Source: Paenibacillus polymyxa M1 (lineage in GTDB: Bacteria; Bacillota; Bacilli; Paenibacillales; Paenibacillaceae). Taken from it: a DNA stretch of 64,000 nt. Numbering within the stretch: position 1 is the first letter of the stretch; each line of letters starts with the position of its first letter. This document shows, one piece after another, positions 15,644 through 24,775 of this stretch. The notes under the pieces were generated by a model that worked only from the letters and a program-made list of their open reading frames with translations, was not told the origin of the DNA and made no database searches. The DNA lies in the NCBI RefSeq assembly GCF_000237325.1, contig NC_017543.1, positions 1 to 64,000 of the forward strand. Direction: 5' to 3'. The position numbers and the translations under genes were made by a program.

Positions 15644-18172
15644 TCATTTCACTGGGGTCAAGTCGATTTGAGATTGATCATTACAGAATACAACCTTGGC
15701 TTTCATATATTTTCCTTCATTGTTCTCGCTAGCTTGGCCAGAAAGGCTATCAAGATATTGATAGCCATTTTTGGAATAGGAGACGAAGATAAAATAATTA
15801 TCTTTGGTGTATTGTTGAGACTCAAGTATACCTTCTTTAGCGTATTCTTCAGCCATAATTAACTTCGCACCCAGCGCTTTACTTTTCTCAATCGCTAACT
15901 TAACCAATTTTTTACGCATCTCTAAAGCAGATTTCCCATCCATAGAAGTGTAGCAACGCTCAAGGAACAATACAAGTTCTTCCTTTGGCTTCACTTTCTG
16001 AAAAATATCTTGCTCAGGTTCAGCTTCTACGTCCTTAAATCTAAGTTTTTTTTCTTTATTATTTTTATTTATTACAAATTTGTCGGAACCTTTAGTTAAA
16101 CGTATAATAGCCCGGGCCACGATGTTTCCTCTCCGGTTTTTAGCCAGAAGGATTTTTTTGTTGGTATCAAAATTACTCAGTAAACAACGAGAATAACTAC
16201 CATTATTCCAGTGCAGACAAGTAGGTACCGGATACTCACCAAGCCGCAGTGTAGATTCATAATCAAATGTCTCATGGATATTAATTTCTTTGGTGTTTGT
16301 TGTTATGTTCTTAACCCATTCACTTATTACACCTAAAGGTACCGGTAGTCCAATTTCTAATTCAAAATCTTCTTTCGCGAATTTGATATCACTGAGTTTA
16401 CCTGACAGTTCAGCCTTTGTAATGAGGTTTAAGTTGAGTAACATGTTTTTTTCAAATGACGAATTTTTATGAAGTTGTTGGAATATATCACAAAGTCCTT
16501 TTTCGTAGAAGTTGACAATATTTCCTTTGTACTTCTGAATAAATTCACGTGTAGCTCCAAGTGTATTCAATACAAATCGACATGCTTCATTTTGCTCAAC
16601 AAATAATAGTTTTGCTTCTTCAAGATTATCAGCAATTGATAATAACTCTTTTTCATTAAGGATAAAATCAACATCGCTCCCCCTCTTCACACTGGACTTG
16701 AATTTTTCAAATCGGTGTGGTACGAGTAACATTTTCAAATAATGATAATCCTTTGCATCTTCTAATTTTATTTGTTCTTCACTAATCCATTGCTTAATCG
16801 GCTTGATGCTAACCAATGCTATCAGAGCCTCAAATAAATCCTCGATTGTTTGATAAAGATTCTTTACTGTAAAGAGTTCTGGTAATTCACGGCTAATTTT
16901 CAATCTTTCCTCAACTTTAAAAGACTTGGCAAGAGTATAATAAAAATCAATGTCTATTTTTTTCTTACCATATAGAAAGTAAAATTCATCAAAAGTTAGG
17001 TGAATATCAGGGTTGAGAAGATCGAAATACTCCTCTTTATACTTCATACCGGAAAGTGTCAACAAATTCTTTTCATTTAACGTATTCAGGTTAACAATCC
17101 TTTGGAACTCATCTTTGAAGAGAATATTTTTAGAACTCAAATTCTGGTAAAGCCCTTTTCGATCGTTTAGAATAAGCTTTAAGAACCCTTTCTTTCTAGC
17201 TTCTACGCATCGCTTAAGAAAATTCACTTGATACGGTTCAAGCTCTCTTGTAGAGGAAAGAACTTCATATGCAAGCGATTGCTCACCGTAAATAATGTTA
17301 TAGACGTCTTTCGAGCTATGCTCAGTGATTTTTTTTGACAGCTTGTGTATTTCTGAATCCAACACAATACTTTCATTAACTCCGTATAACTCCTTAAAAT
17401 AATGAGCTAATATATTTGAATCCTGCTCATTAAGAAGAACACGTATACTTTTCAATAACTCTTCCTTATTAGGCGATATTACTAATGACTGATGGAATGC
17501 AGGGAATATTTGAGTAAAGTCTGAAGGACCCAACACTTCATTAGCTTCTTCATATATATCTACAAAAGGGAGAGATCCTTTTATTATATTGTACTTTTCA
17601 TATTCTGGAATTTTATTAATATTCATGTAGGACATACTCCAAAGTCGAATAACTTTCACGCGATCTTCAACGCATAGGCCCGGATAATGATCTTTAATAT
17701 GCGTGCAAGAGTTCAAAGAAGATATAGTTGAAAGTAAATCCTTCATTCCCACTCGGTCAAACCCATAAACCGAAATATAAGAGAGGGCATCCAGAAGCCA
17801 ATCAGCAAAAGTTAGTCCATTCCACGCATTGCCTCTATATTCATTCTTAAGTTTCTTATATACACTCTTAATGTATGGCAACTTGATTATTTTTTCTATC
17901 TCAGAAAGAGGATATCTTGATCGTAACAAGTTATCAACAATTTCATCTGCTAATGAAGTTGTATTAATGAAATTTATTAAATTGATTGAGGATAATGCAT
18001 TATTCCATGAAACAGCACTAATATTTACACCTCTTGAAACTAAGGTAATACACGGCCGTTTATCAAGAATGATGTTCTCCAACTTTTGAGGGGGAATCCC
18101 TTTTGATCTTGCTTCTTGAATCATTGATAGATGATTATTGATCATTGTTGTTATCATATTTGATTTCCTCAC
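15644..18172 (-). CDS. Large uncharacterised protein (842 aa), second gene of a two-gene operon
   Basis: No known domain was recognised. Residues about 1-620 are predicted by eye to be almost all helical, with repeats of leucine-rich amphipathic helices. Residues about 630-800 form a distinct domain: GEYPVPTCLHWNNGSYSRCL, then a strand pair NKKILLAKNRRGNIVARAIIRL, then a helix and KSKALGAKLIMAEEYAKEG. The conserved-looking Cys-His-Asn cluster and the G-x-I-V-A-R strand could form a catalytic or ligand-binding site. GTG 18172 overlaps the upstream stop by four bases (GTGA coupling); ATG 18157 with GAGGA upstream is an alternative. The gene is A+T rich like the segment around it. Confidence 0.75.
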   Translation of the reverse strand: MRKSNMITTMINNHLSMIQEARSKGIPPQKLENIILDKRPCITLVSRGVNISAVSWNNALSSINLINFINTTSLADEIVDNLLRSRYPLSEIEKIIKLPYIKSVYKKLKNEYRGNAWNGLTFADWLLDALSYISVYGFDRVGMKDLLSTISSLNSCTHIKDHYPGLCVEDRVKVIRLWSMSYMNINKIPEYEKYNIIKGSLPFVDIYEEANEVLGPSDFTQIFPAFHQSLVISPNKEELLKSIRVLLNEQDSNILAHYFKELYGVNESIVLDSEIHKLSKKITEHSSKDVYNIIYGEQSLAYEVLSSTRELEPYQVNFLKRCVEARKKGFLKLILNDRKGLYQNLSSKNILFKDEFQRIVNLNTLNEKNLLTLSGMKYKEEYFDLLNPDIHLTFDEFYFLYGKKKIDIDFYYTLAKSFKVEERLKISRELPELFTVKNLYQTIEDLFEALIALVSIKPIKQWISEEQIKLEDAKDYHYLKMLLVPHRFEKFKSSVKRGSDVDFILNEKELLSIADNLEEAKLLFVEQNEACRFVLNTLGATREFIQKYKGNIVNFYEKGLCDIFQQLHKNSSFEKNMLLNLNLITKAELSGKLSDIKFAKEDFELEIGLPVPLGVISEWVKNITTNTKEINIHETFDYESTLRLGEYPVPTCLHWNNGSYSRCLLSNFDTNKKILLAKNRRGNIVARAIIRLTKGSDKFVINKNNKEKKLRFKDVEAEPEQDIFQKVKPKEELVLFLERCYTSMDGKSALEMRKKLVKLAIEKSKALGAKLIMAEEYAKEGILESQQYTKDNYFIFVSYSKNGYQYLDSLSGQASENNEGKYMKAKVVFCNDQSQIDLTPVK

Positions 18173-20094
18173 TTTGTAAATAGTAATTGTTTTGTTTTTT
18201 CAGTTAGAGTATCCTCCAACGACATAATTTGTTCAGGAGTAAAAGCTTTATTTGAGCGAAATTGATACAGTAAAACTAGAATTCGTCCAAGATTATATTC
18301 ATCAGCTATTTCATTAGCAAGGTCTATAAATCTTGTAAAAAAGACCTGACGCAGCTCTAAATTTTTAGTAATTCTATCCCAATTTTTTTCTGCATAAGAA
18401 CTATATTTGTACCATGAGCTCAAATTGACCTCTTCGCATAATTCAAGGATATATGCCTGCTCAAGTTCATCAGGTGTCATATATTTGGTTCTAATTTTGT
18501 TTTGTATTTCACTGGGGAGAAGATTGCTTGTAAAAAGCTTTTGTTCAATCTCATCAATCTTTTTAGTAGAAAGCTGAAATAAATCTTTGAACTCGCTTGT
18601 TTGTAGTATTTCAAATAATATTAAGGGGAATTTGCTTGATTTGTAGGCAAAAAGCGCATTGATGTAAAGAGGATATAAACGCAGTTTATACTCATCTATC
18701 ATATTTGTTTTTAGTAGAGTGAATTGGGAGCCTTCTAGTAAAAACTTATGATATTCACTAGGTACCTTCTCTAATAGATTAAGAAGTTTTTCATGCTGAT
18801 CATTTTTCTTCAAAATTGATATTACGATGTTTATCATGTCATTTTGAATCAACATTCCAACATCATGCAAGGTTATATGTTCGTATTCCAAACACATGGC
18901 GGTATAGTTAAAGGTAGACGTTATTGCAATTTCAAACTTGTCACTCAGCTCTTGAAGATAATTAAATTCTTCTTCATTCAGTGCATGACTCTCCAGAAGT
19001 ACCTGGATAATTGTGTTACGTCTTTCCTCTATAAATAGCTCTTCTCTAAGAAGCTCGATGTACGAATTACTACAATGTTTTAGAAGAATGGTATCACATT
19101 TACTTATGAGCAGTTTTAAGTTGTTTCGATTTGGAAAGCCAGTGAGACCTATGGAATTAAATTTTCGTAAGAGGAAATCTAGAGGGTTTTCTTTCTCAGA
19201 CTTGCTGCCGAAACTCATTTCATCAATTAATTCGATCAGATAAAGTGGCAAGTCATTTTCGGAGGTAAACTGAAGCAAGAAGAAGTTTTCTTTGATTCGA
19301 TCAAACCCAGGACCTGTTATCGAATGCACATCAGGCGTGTTCTGGAAAGCCATGTAGAAATTGAGTATGGATATATCTTGATCATTTACTTTAAGAATTT
19401 CATTATAATGCTGATTTTGTAATACCTCTTTATTTCGAAGTGCTGCGATAGCTTGAAGTAACCTCCCTCTACCCTTTGTCTTAAATTCTTTAGAAGTTGG
19501 TTTTTCTAGTTGATGGTATACATCACTTAATAGAAGCAATAACGGATACTCTAGAAAAGGGTCCTTTATATCTAAGCATAGACCGTCTATTAGAGACAGA
19601 ATGTATTTACGGAGTTCCAAATGGGGTTGTAACTCGTATACACGAGATAATAGGGAAATCTGTAATATACGTTCTGCTTCATACTCGTAGGTGCTAGCAG
19701 ATTGAATGAGTCTCTCGCGAATCAGCTCTAGCTCTGGATTAGGATTCAGATCTCTGTACCCAAAACTCAATATTGCACTAGCAGCTAATCCGTTCCAACT
19801 CATTTTTAAGTAATCACATATGCTACTGATGAATAATTTTTTTTGATCATAGAGGAAAGTACCAGATGAACAAAGTGAAATTCCTAGGATCAGTGCTATA
19901 ATGTCTTGGTTGCTATTGACGATATTTCTTTCATTCCATCTTTCAGCTAGCTCCCCAATATATTGAAGGTTGTATTCTTTAGAGAATCTTAAAGTGGACA
20001 TTTTCGACTCATTGGCAAGCCCTAATATGTCCTCCATCAAAGAAACATTGATACATGGGAAAAGTTCTTGATTACAAATCCATTTTAATTCCAT
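18169..20094 (-). CDS. Large uncharacterised helical-repeat-like protein (641 aa), first gene of the operon
   Basis: Entirely helical by composition, with HEAT/ARM-like leucine spacing (ILQISLLSRVYELQPHLELR; YPLLLLLSDVYHQLEKP) and no transmembrane segment or nucleotide-binding motif. It is likely a scaffold or recognition partner of the 842-aa protein, whose start overlaps its stop. GAGGAG lies nine bases before ATG 20094. Nothing catalytic is visible. Context (recombinase, direct repeats, A+T-rich cargo) fits a defence or element-maintenance role, which is inference only. Confidence 0.75.
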   Translation of the reverse strand: MELKWICNQELFPCINVSLMEDILGLANESKMSTLRFSKEYNLQYIGELAERWNERNIVNSNQDIIALILGISLCSSGTFLYDQKKLFISSICDYLKMSWNGLAASAILSFGYRDLNPNPELELIRERLIQSASTYEYEAERILQISLLSRVYELQPHLELRKYILSLIDGLCLDIKDPFLEYPLLLLLSDVYHQLEKPTSKEFKTKGRGRLLQAIAALRNKEVLQNQHYNEILKVNDQDISILNFYMAFQNTPDVHSITGPGFDRIKENFFLLQFTSENDLPLYLIELIDEMSFGSKSEKENPLDFLLRKFNSIGLTGFPNRNNLKLLISKCDTILLKHCSNSYIELLREELFIEERRNTIIQVLLESHALNEEEFNYLQELSDKFEIAITSTFNYTAMCLEYEHITLHDVGMLIQNDMINIVISILKKNDQHEKLLNLLEKVPSEYHKFLLEGSQFTLLKTNMIDEYKLRLYPLYINALFAYKSSKFPLILFEILQTSEFKDLFQLSTKKIDEIEQKLFTSNLLPSEIQNKIRTKYMTPDELEQAYILELCEEVNLSSWYKYSSYAEKNWDRITKNLELRQVFFTRFIDLANEIADEYNLGRILVLLYQFRSNKAFTPEQIMSLEDTLTEKTKQLLFTK

Positions 20095-20303
20095 TCATTT
20101 TTCTCCTCACTATTTTGATATTAAAAAAACGACTCCAAAATTAAATACAGGACTCGTCAATATAACACTTATTCATTATTCTTTTGCTCAACAAAGTAGA
20201 CAATGTATACCTGGTTTGCATCTTTAGGTGTATTGATAACTCCACCGTCAGTGCCCCCTCCTTAAATTAATGTTTCTAATTACAGTTTACATATCGCTTA
20301 AAT

Positions 20304-20478
20304 TTTGTAAAAAACAAAAAATACACTTTTCTTAAAGGATGAATTCTGCATGTAAGCACAGAAAAGCACTTTAGGAAAAGTGTATTTTAAATAAAATAAG
20401 CGGGTAGGTCGCATGACACCGCCAAACTGGTAATTATTATTTACATAGTATAAAACAATATCTTATTCAATGTAAAGA
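20304..20478. repeat. Direct repeat copy 2 with large hairpin
   Basis: Matches 11877-12052 in the same orientation: A-run, stem ACACTTTTC-TTAAAG / CTTTA-GAAAAGTGT (20322-20383), T-run, GGTCGCATGACACCGCC (20407-20423), AGTATAAAAC and AATGTAAAG. Stem bases differ from copy 1 in a way that preserves pairing. The two copies are about 8.4 kb apart and bracket the recombinase segment. Confidence 0.8.
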
Positions 20479-20509
20479 GTACCGTATATCACATCAATAA
20501 CCGAAATTG

Positions 20510-21190
20510 TTATTTTGAGTTTAGATTGATTTCTTCAATTAAACTGGCATCAGTATTACGAACATTCCCCACAGCCCTAGAAACGGGATACGAGACCATG
20601 GAATCAGCTGGATAAGGCTGCAGTAATCTTAGCACCTGTTCTGATTTTGTTATGTCAGGATCTAGCCATTCATTGACAGAGCTATTATCCAAAATCACCG
20701 GCATTCGATCATGCACATTCTGTACCAATTCATTCGGCTGGGTTGTAATAATGGTGCAGCTGCGCAACTTGTCTCCATTAGGATCAGTCCATTCATCATA
20801 AAGACCAGCAAAACCATATATCCTCTGTCCTTTAAGTTGAAATCTATAAGGCTGCTTTTCGTCACCCATTTTCTTCCATTCATAGAATCCATCTGCAGGA
20901 ATAACAACTCGATTCCTAGACAATAGATTACGGAATGCTGGCTTGGTTTTCAATGTTTCAGCCCTGGCGTTTATCATTTTGAAACCAATCTTGATATCCT
21001 TTGCCCACCGCGGTACAAGTCCCCATCGATAAGCTTCGAGCGCCCTGTGCCCATTATAATTCGTGATTACTGATATAGTCTGGGACGGTGCAATGTTGTA
21101 TCTTGGAGTATACTCATAATTCTTACTATCTACCGAAAACGTGTTCATTACATCGGCTATATCTGCTGTAAGCGTAAATCTTCCACACAT
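20510..21190 (-). CDS. SRAP-domain protein (HMCES/YedK family)
   Basis: Starts MCGRFTL after AGGAGGG; Cys2 is the catalytic residue that forms a thiazolidine crosslink with abasic sites in single-stranded DNA. Other family motifs are present: YNIAPSQ, WGLVPRWA, NARAETLKTKPAFR, RVVIPADGFYEWK and the His of HDRMPVIL. About 226 aa, the usual length. The start is placed at the Cys2 Met rather than the longer frame at 21232 because the family requires it and the ribosome binding site agrees. These genes are often linked to SOS or mobile elements. Confidence 0.92.
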   Translation of the reverse strand: MCGRFTLTADIADVMNTFSVDSKNYEYTPRYNIAPSQTISVITNYNGHRALEAYRWGLVPRWAKDIKIGFKMINARAETLKTKPAFRNLLSRNRVVIPADGFYEWKKMGDEKQPYRFQLKGQRIYGFAGLYDEWTDPNGDKLRSCTIITTQPNELVQNVHDRMPVILDNSSVNEWLDPDITKSEQVLRLLQPYPADSMVSYPVSRAVGNVRNTDASLIEEINLNSK

Positions 21191-21385
21191 AGCACATCCC
21201 TCCTCTCTTATAAGAATAGACAATTTTCGCATACTGCAAACTACTATAAAAATTTAGTTCTTTAAAATGCATATCTCATATAACTAATTCCCTGTGCTCT
21301 CCCCTCTGTTTATTTCCTCGAACTATAATTACGTCCACACAAGGCAGCATACAGTCCATAATCCTCTGTCCCTTGATAGGCTCAT

Positions 21386-22723
21386 TTAGTTTTTTTGTGC
21401 CACTATATTAAGAATAGACCCTATATTGGTTTCCTTAATATAGTGTATTGGCTTATCGTCTTGTGCAGCTGTTGCCTTTGCCTCCAACTCGCTGGCATGT
21501 GAGATGAAACGTGTCAGCACAACGATGATGTCTGCTTGCTTTAATGCATCGTAAAAGTCAGGATCATGTTTGCGTCCATCGTGCGCTATAATATCGCAAG
21601 GGTATCCGCTGTTATCCCGCCTGCTCCGGTAGCCGCCAATTATCGCGACTGTTTTCCCATCTAAAGTGGACAAATCTGGAGCAGACACATTTCCTTCGCT
21701 TGAGATCTCTTCGTCCAGCACTGCAGGCTCTAGAACGTCCTCTGGTTCGTTTGGACGCAACTTCCGGAGCTCTTCTAATAAATCCGCTACAAAGCTTTTA
21801 AGCTCACGTATACGACGTATGTCATCTTTGCTGCGATCTGTGATTGGCTTCTGATCGGATAGACTGTAAATTTGAGCGTTAGCCGCACCTAACTTGTCCT
21901 GCAGATTAGCAATAATATGTTTTTGCTCGTCAAGCTGGCGTAGGAGCTTATTGTACTTTACTGTCTGTTTGTGAGCTGTATCGGACAATTGACCGATCCG
22001 TCGCAGCAGAAAAGCATTGTCGCCACGTTCGCGCTTGAATAGCAGTCCAATGTACTTTGTCCGTAGATCTTCAAGTCCCTCCGCAATGGGAAAATGCATA
22101 ATACCAAAACGGGTACGATTAGCGCCATAGTGCTTAGCGTAATCAACAGGGACCCATCCCATTGCGCCGATCTCAAGCAACTCTTTTACAAATTCGGCAT
22201 TGGCAGAATGCCAAAATGAGCGTCGGTCTGCTTGTGCCACCTTTTGTGCCTCACGACGAGCGTGTAGGTCTGACTTTAGGGTTGGACTTTTACCAAGTGC
22301 GACAAACCCTGCATTAACTTCTGTACGTGCCAACTCTGATACAGCAGCCTGCCAGTTATCTAACGCGTAATCTGTAAAAGCCGCCCAAAACTCCTTTTCG
22401 CGATCCGTAAATATTTCGAAGCGCTTTTCGTGACCCTCAAGGATCGCCGCGCTTGTTTCCGGGTCAGTATAGTCGTGATTAATTGCCTGTTTGACCGCAT
22501 CAACTTTGCGCAACATCTCTCGATATACGATATGCTCTGCAGGATACTCTGCACCACATTTGCTACAAGCGATAGGGACTACAGGGTGGTTTACGTGATC
22601 CATTGCTGCGTCCTGTTCCTCGTACGTCATTTTTCCGTAGTCGTAGACAAATATTTCATTGTAATGCTTACACTTCGTGCATCGCCCTGTAAAGTAGACA
22701 TGCATGTGCACTAGGTCGTTCAT
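21386..22723 (-). CDS. DUF2325-domain protein with N-terminal zinc motif and coiled coil
   Basis: 445 aa. The N-terminus has CTKCKHYNEIF and CSKCGAEYP (zinc ribbon), the middle about 120 residues near 250-330 are coiled coil, and the C-terminus (KTVAIIGGYRSRRDNSGYP, then DADIIVVLTRFISHA-like segment) is the DUF2325 Rossmann-like domain. Such proteins occur in Firmicute accessory regions; their role is not established. The start overlaps the Xre gene stop by four bases (ATGA), so the pair forms an operon. A piece of the gene (22377-22516) was copied into the IS605 element downstream. Confidence 0.75.
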   Translation of the reverse strand: MNDLVHMHVYFTGRCTKCKHYNEIFVYDYGKMTYEEQDAAMDHVNHPVVPIACSKCGAEYPAEHIVYREMLRKVDAVKQAINHDYTDPETSAAILEGHEKRFEIFTDREKEFWAAFTDYALDNWQAAVSELARTEVNAGFVALGKSPTLKSDLHARREAQKVAQADRRSFWHSANAEFVKELLEIGAMGWVPVDYAKHYGANRTRFGIMHFPIAEGLEDLRTKYIGLLFKRERGDNAFLLRRIGQLSDTAHKQTVKYNKLLRQLDEQKHIIANLQDKLGAANAQIYSLSDQKPITDRSKDDIRRIRELKSFVADLLEELRKLRPNEPEDVLEPAVLDEEISSEGNVSAPDLSTLDGKTVAIIGGYRSRRDNSGYPCDIIAHDGRKHDPDFYDALKQADIIVVLTRFISHASELEAKATAAQDDKPIHYIKETNIGSILNIVAQKN

Positions 22724-22947
22724 TTCCTCTCCTCCCCATCCTTTATGCTTAAATTAAATCCTAGTACGTCAGCAATACGTACAAAATCTTTTAATCGTAA
22801 TGAACCTTTGTTGAGCGCTGACCTAAAAGTATTCTCATGCATCCCTATTTCATCGGCTAAACCCTTTATACTTGATCGCCCACGACTTGCAAGCATCATT
22901 TTAACAATATTCCCTATCTGATGTTCTGCATCAACTTTAATTTCCAT
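22720..22947 (-). CDS. Xre-family HTH regulator
   Basis: About 75 aa with one Cro/CI-type helix-turn-helix (SIKGLADEIGMHENTFRSAL, then KDFVRIADVLGF). ATG 22947 is chosen: GGAGGT lies seven bases upstream, whereas the in-frame ATG at 22962 overlaps that site. It is translationally coupled to the DUF2325 gene and faces three AATATTCG-type operator sites in the divergent promoter region, which it probably binds. Confidence 0.8.
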   Translation of the reverse strand: MEIKVDAEHQIGNIVKMMLASRGRSSIKGLADEIGMHENTFRSALNKGSLRLKDFVRIADVLGFNLSIKDGEERK

Positions 22948-22975
22948 TAGTACCACCTCCATGAATAAACAATAC

Positions 22976-23049
22976 GATATATTCGCGTTATCGTAAATAA
23001 ATTAAAACAAAACACGAATATTTAGTTGTTTACATGATATATTCGTGTT
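22976..23049. promoter_or_regulatory. Divergent promoter region with three operator sites
   Basis: GATATATTCGCGTT (22976-22989), its inverted form AACACGAATATTT (23011-23023) and GATATATTCGTGTT (23036-23049). The outer two are 60 bp apart in the same orientation. They lie between the Xre/DUF2325 operon and the rightward small genes and fit cooperative binding by the Xre protein. Confidence 0.7.
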
Positions 23050-23115
23050 GAGGTGTAATCAAGATAAGGGAAACGAAATAAATAACGCCGCAGGCTCATC
23101 AAGGTGGAGAAAATA

Positions 23116-23568
23116 ATGATTCATTCAAAACCAGAATCAAAAACTATTGGTGAGTGGAAAAATGTTATGGCCAATAGTAGCCGTGTGTTTTGGTGTAACG
23201 AAAAACGATTGGATGCAGTCCCTAAAATTCTTGATACATACGGTCTACTTCAAGATATGCAGTTCTCACTGCATCCTAATTCCTACTCCAATACAGGAAA
23301 GATATTACTCCAGTTAATCCATGCAATATATGGATTGACACCAGAGTCAATCCTTCCTGAGTTGAGATGCGGGAGGGAAGAAAAAATGTCCCTCTATAGC
23401 ATGTTATCCCCGGGAAACTACGATGAGGCCGTTTGGGACGCACTCGAAGATGGCGAAGACTTGTCAATAATTTTTGGTGAGCAGACCCTCGAATTGAGTG
23501 CTCGTGCATTCTACGGTATCCTTGTTATGCTGCGGGATCGCAAAATCTCTTATGAGCAGAGGTACTAA
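23116..23568 (+). CDS. Hypothetical protein (150 aa)
   Basis: A soluble acidic protein (FGEQTLELSARAFYGILVML) of unknown family, transcribed away from the Xre/DUF2325 pair and sharing the operator region. ATG 23116 is preferred with GGTGGAG upstream; a GTG at 23104 is in frame. The next small gene follows after 18 bp, then a terminator. Confidence 0.55.
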   Translation: MIHSKPESKTIGEWKNVMANSSRVFWCNEKRLDAVPKILDTYGLLQDMQFSLHPNSYSNTGKILLQLIHAIYGLTPESILPELRCGREEKMSLYSMLSPGNYDEAVWDALEDGEDLSIIFGEQTLELSARAFYGILVMLRDRKISYEQRY

Positions 23569-23586
23569 ACTGCCATCGAGGAATTT

Positions 23587-23793
23587 GTGAAGGGCAAGGC
23601 TATAAAGCTGGGAATCATACAGGACAAAGGTTATAATACTGTTCGCCATGGCTGGGTGGACTCTTACTTTGGATCAGGAGAAGTACAAGCTCCTGATGGG
23701 AATGTATATTTCGTAGAAGGGTATGGTTCTAAAGGAAGTCCTGAATGGGTTGACCATGATGGTTCCGTCCGTATTAGACGAGTAGACAAATAA
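23587..23793 (+). CDS. Hypothetical protein (68 aa)
   Basis: Starts at GTG 23587. The product is beta-rich and Gly/Asp-rich (GWVDSYFGSGEVQAPDGNVY), possibly a small SH3-like or cold-shock-like barrel. Second gene of a two-gene unit closed by the terminator at 23803. Confidence 0.45.
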   Translation: MKGKAIKLGIIQDKGYNTVRHGWVDSYFGSGEVQAPDGNVYFVEGYGSKGSPEWVDHDGSVRIRRVDK

Positions 23794-23802
23794 TTCATAT
23801 AC

Positions 23803-23838
23803 AAAAAACCATCTAGCATAGAGCCAGATGGTTTTTTT
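23803..23838 (+). terminator. Rho-independent terminator
   Basis: AAAAACCATCT pairs with AGATGGTTTTT around about 11 bases and ends in a T7 run. Confidence 0.85.
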
Positions 23839-23985
23839 GCATATACTATTTCAATCAACACTCCAATATAAAGAGCGATAAATTACATACAGATAATACC
23901 ATGCCATCTACCTTTAATCCTATAATTCCCGAAGCTTCAGCAGTTCTTCTTTATTCAAGTCATCTCCCCTTCGTCATGAAATCTC

Positions 23986-24174
23986 TTATATTTCAAACCA
24001 ACCTTTTACCTGACTGCGAGGCAAAAACATTTCGTCATGTCCATAGATGTAAATGACATTGTACTGAGAAAGTATGTTCCCAACTTGACGGTAATCCTTA
24101 GCAATAACCTGGTGATCTGGTGAAGAAATGTTGCCAGTAAAAATGTTTGAATTTTTCGAAATCACTTTGAACAT
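23986..24174 (-). CDS. Small hypothetical protein (62 aa)
   Basis: Starts MFKVISKNSNIFTG after GAGAGGAG; contains YRQVGNILSQYNVIYIYGHD. No family recognised. Lies next to the end of the IS605-type element. Confidence 0.4.
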   Translation of the reverse strand: MFKVISKNSNIFTGNISSPDHQVIAKDYRQVGNILSQYNVIYIYGHDEMFLPRSQVKGWFEI

Positions 24175-24389
24175 CCAATAGATCTCCTCTCAAATTAAAT
24201 ATTCCTCTATATCGGGAATGCCTAGGGTGCTTGCACTAGCACCTTAGGTCAATCTAAGATATTAATCAGTGAACTACACACCACCTAAGAGGTGGGTGCT
24301 TCTTGGTCAATAGAGCTACTGCTCCAAGTTTACCCCAAGCTTACAGGCTAGTCCCTAACCCAATAAATGCAATTACAATGCGAGTTTCA

Positions 24390-24772
24390 GCAAGTTATTG
24401 GCAGCGTTCACGTCCCGATCATGATGTACATTACAGCTTGGACAAATCCATTCACGCAGTAAATCACTTCAACGGTTCGTCGTTCCTTCAGACTAATAGA
24501 TAGTACCTCATTGATACTCTGAATTGATGTTGCGCAAAGTTGATGCGGTCAAACAGGCAATTAATCACGACTATTCTGACCCGAAAACAAGCGCGGCGAT
24601 CCTTGAGGGTCACGAAAAGCGCTTCGAAATATTTACGGATCGCGAAAAGGAGTTTTGGGCGGCTTTTCGCAAGCATTTTGTTGTAGATGAACCGAACGCA
24701 ACCAAACACTTTTGCAAGGTACTGTCGCTGTTCGGCTGTTGGATAGATGCGATACTTATAGGCTCTCAGCAA
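24390..24772 (-). pseudogene. tnpB: TnpB (IS605 OrfB) remnant with foreign insert
   Basis: TTG 24772 begins the TnpB N-terminus (LRAYKYRIYPTAEQRQYLAK, then FIYNKML). From 24667 the sequence switches to a DUF2325 gene fragment, and only near 24390-24480 does TnpB sequence resume with the C-terminal zinc-finger and catalytic region ([20 protein letters not shown]), now in another frame with stops. The RuvC-like centre is missing, so no guide-dependent nuclease can be made. Confidence 0.8.
24527..24667 (+). repeat. Copied fragment of the DUF2325 gene inside tnpB
   Basis: About 140 bp here match 22377-22516 in inverted orientation with a few differences. On the plus strand they encode LRKVDAVKQAINHDY and HEKRFEIFTDREKEFWAAF, the same residues as in the intact gene. 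The junctions are sharp (ATGTTGCGC at the left, GGCTTTT at the right). Confidence 0.9.
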
Positions 24773-24775
24773 GTC

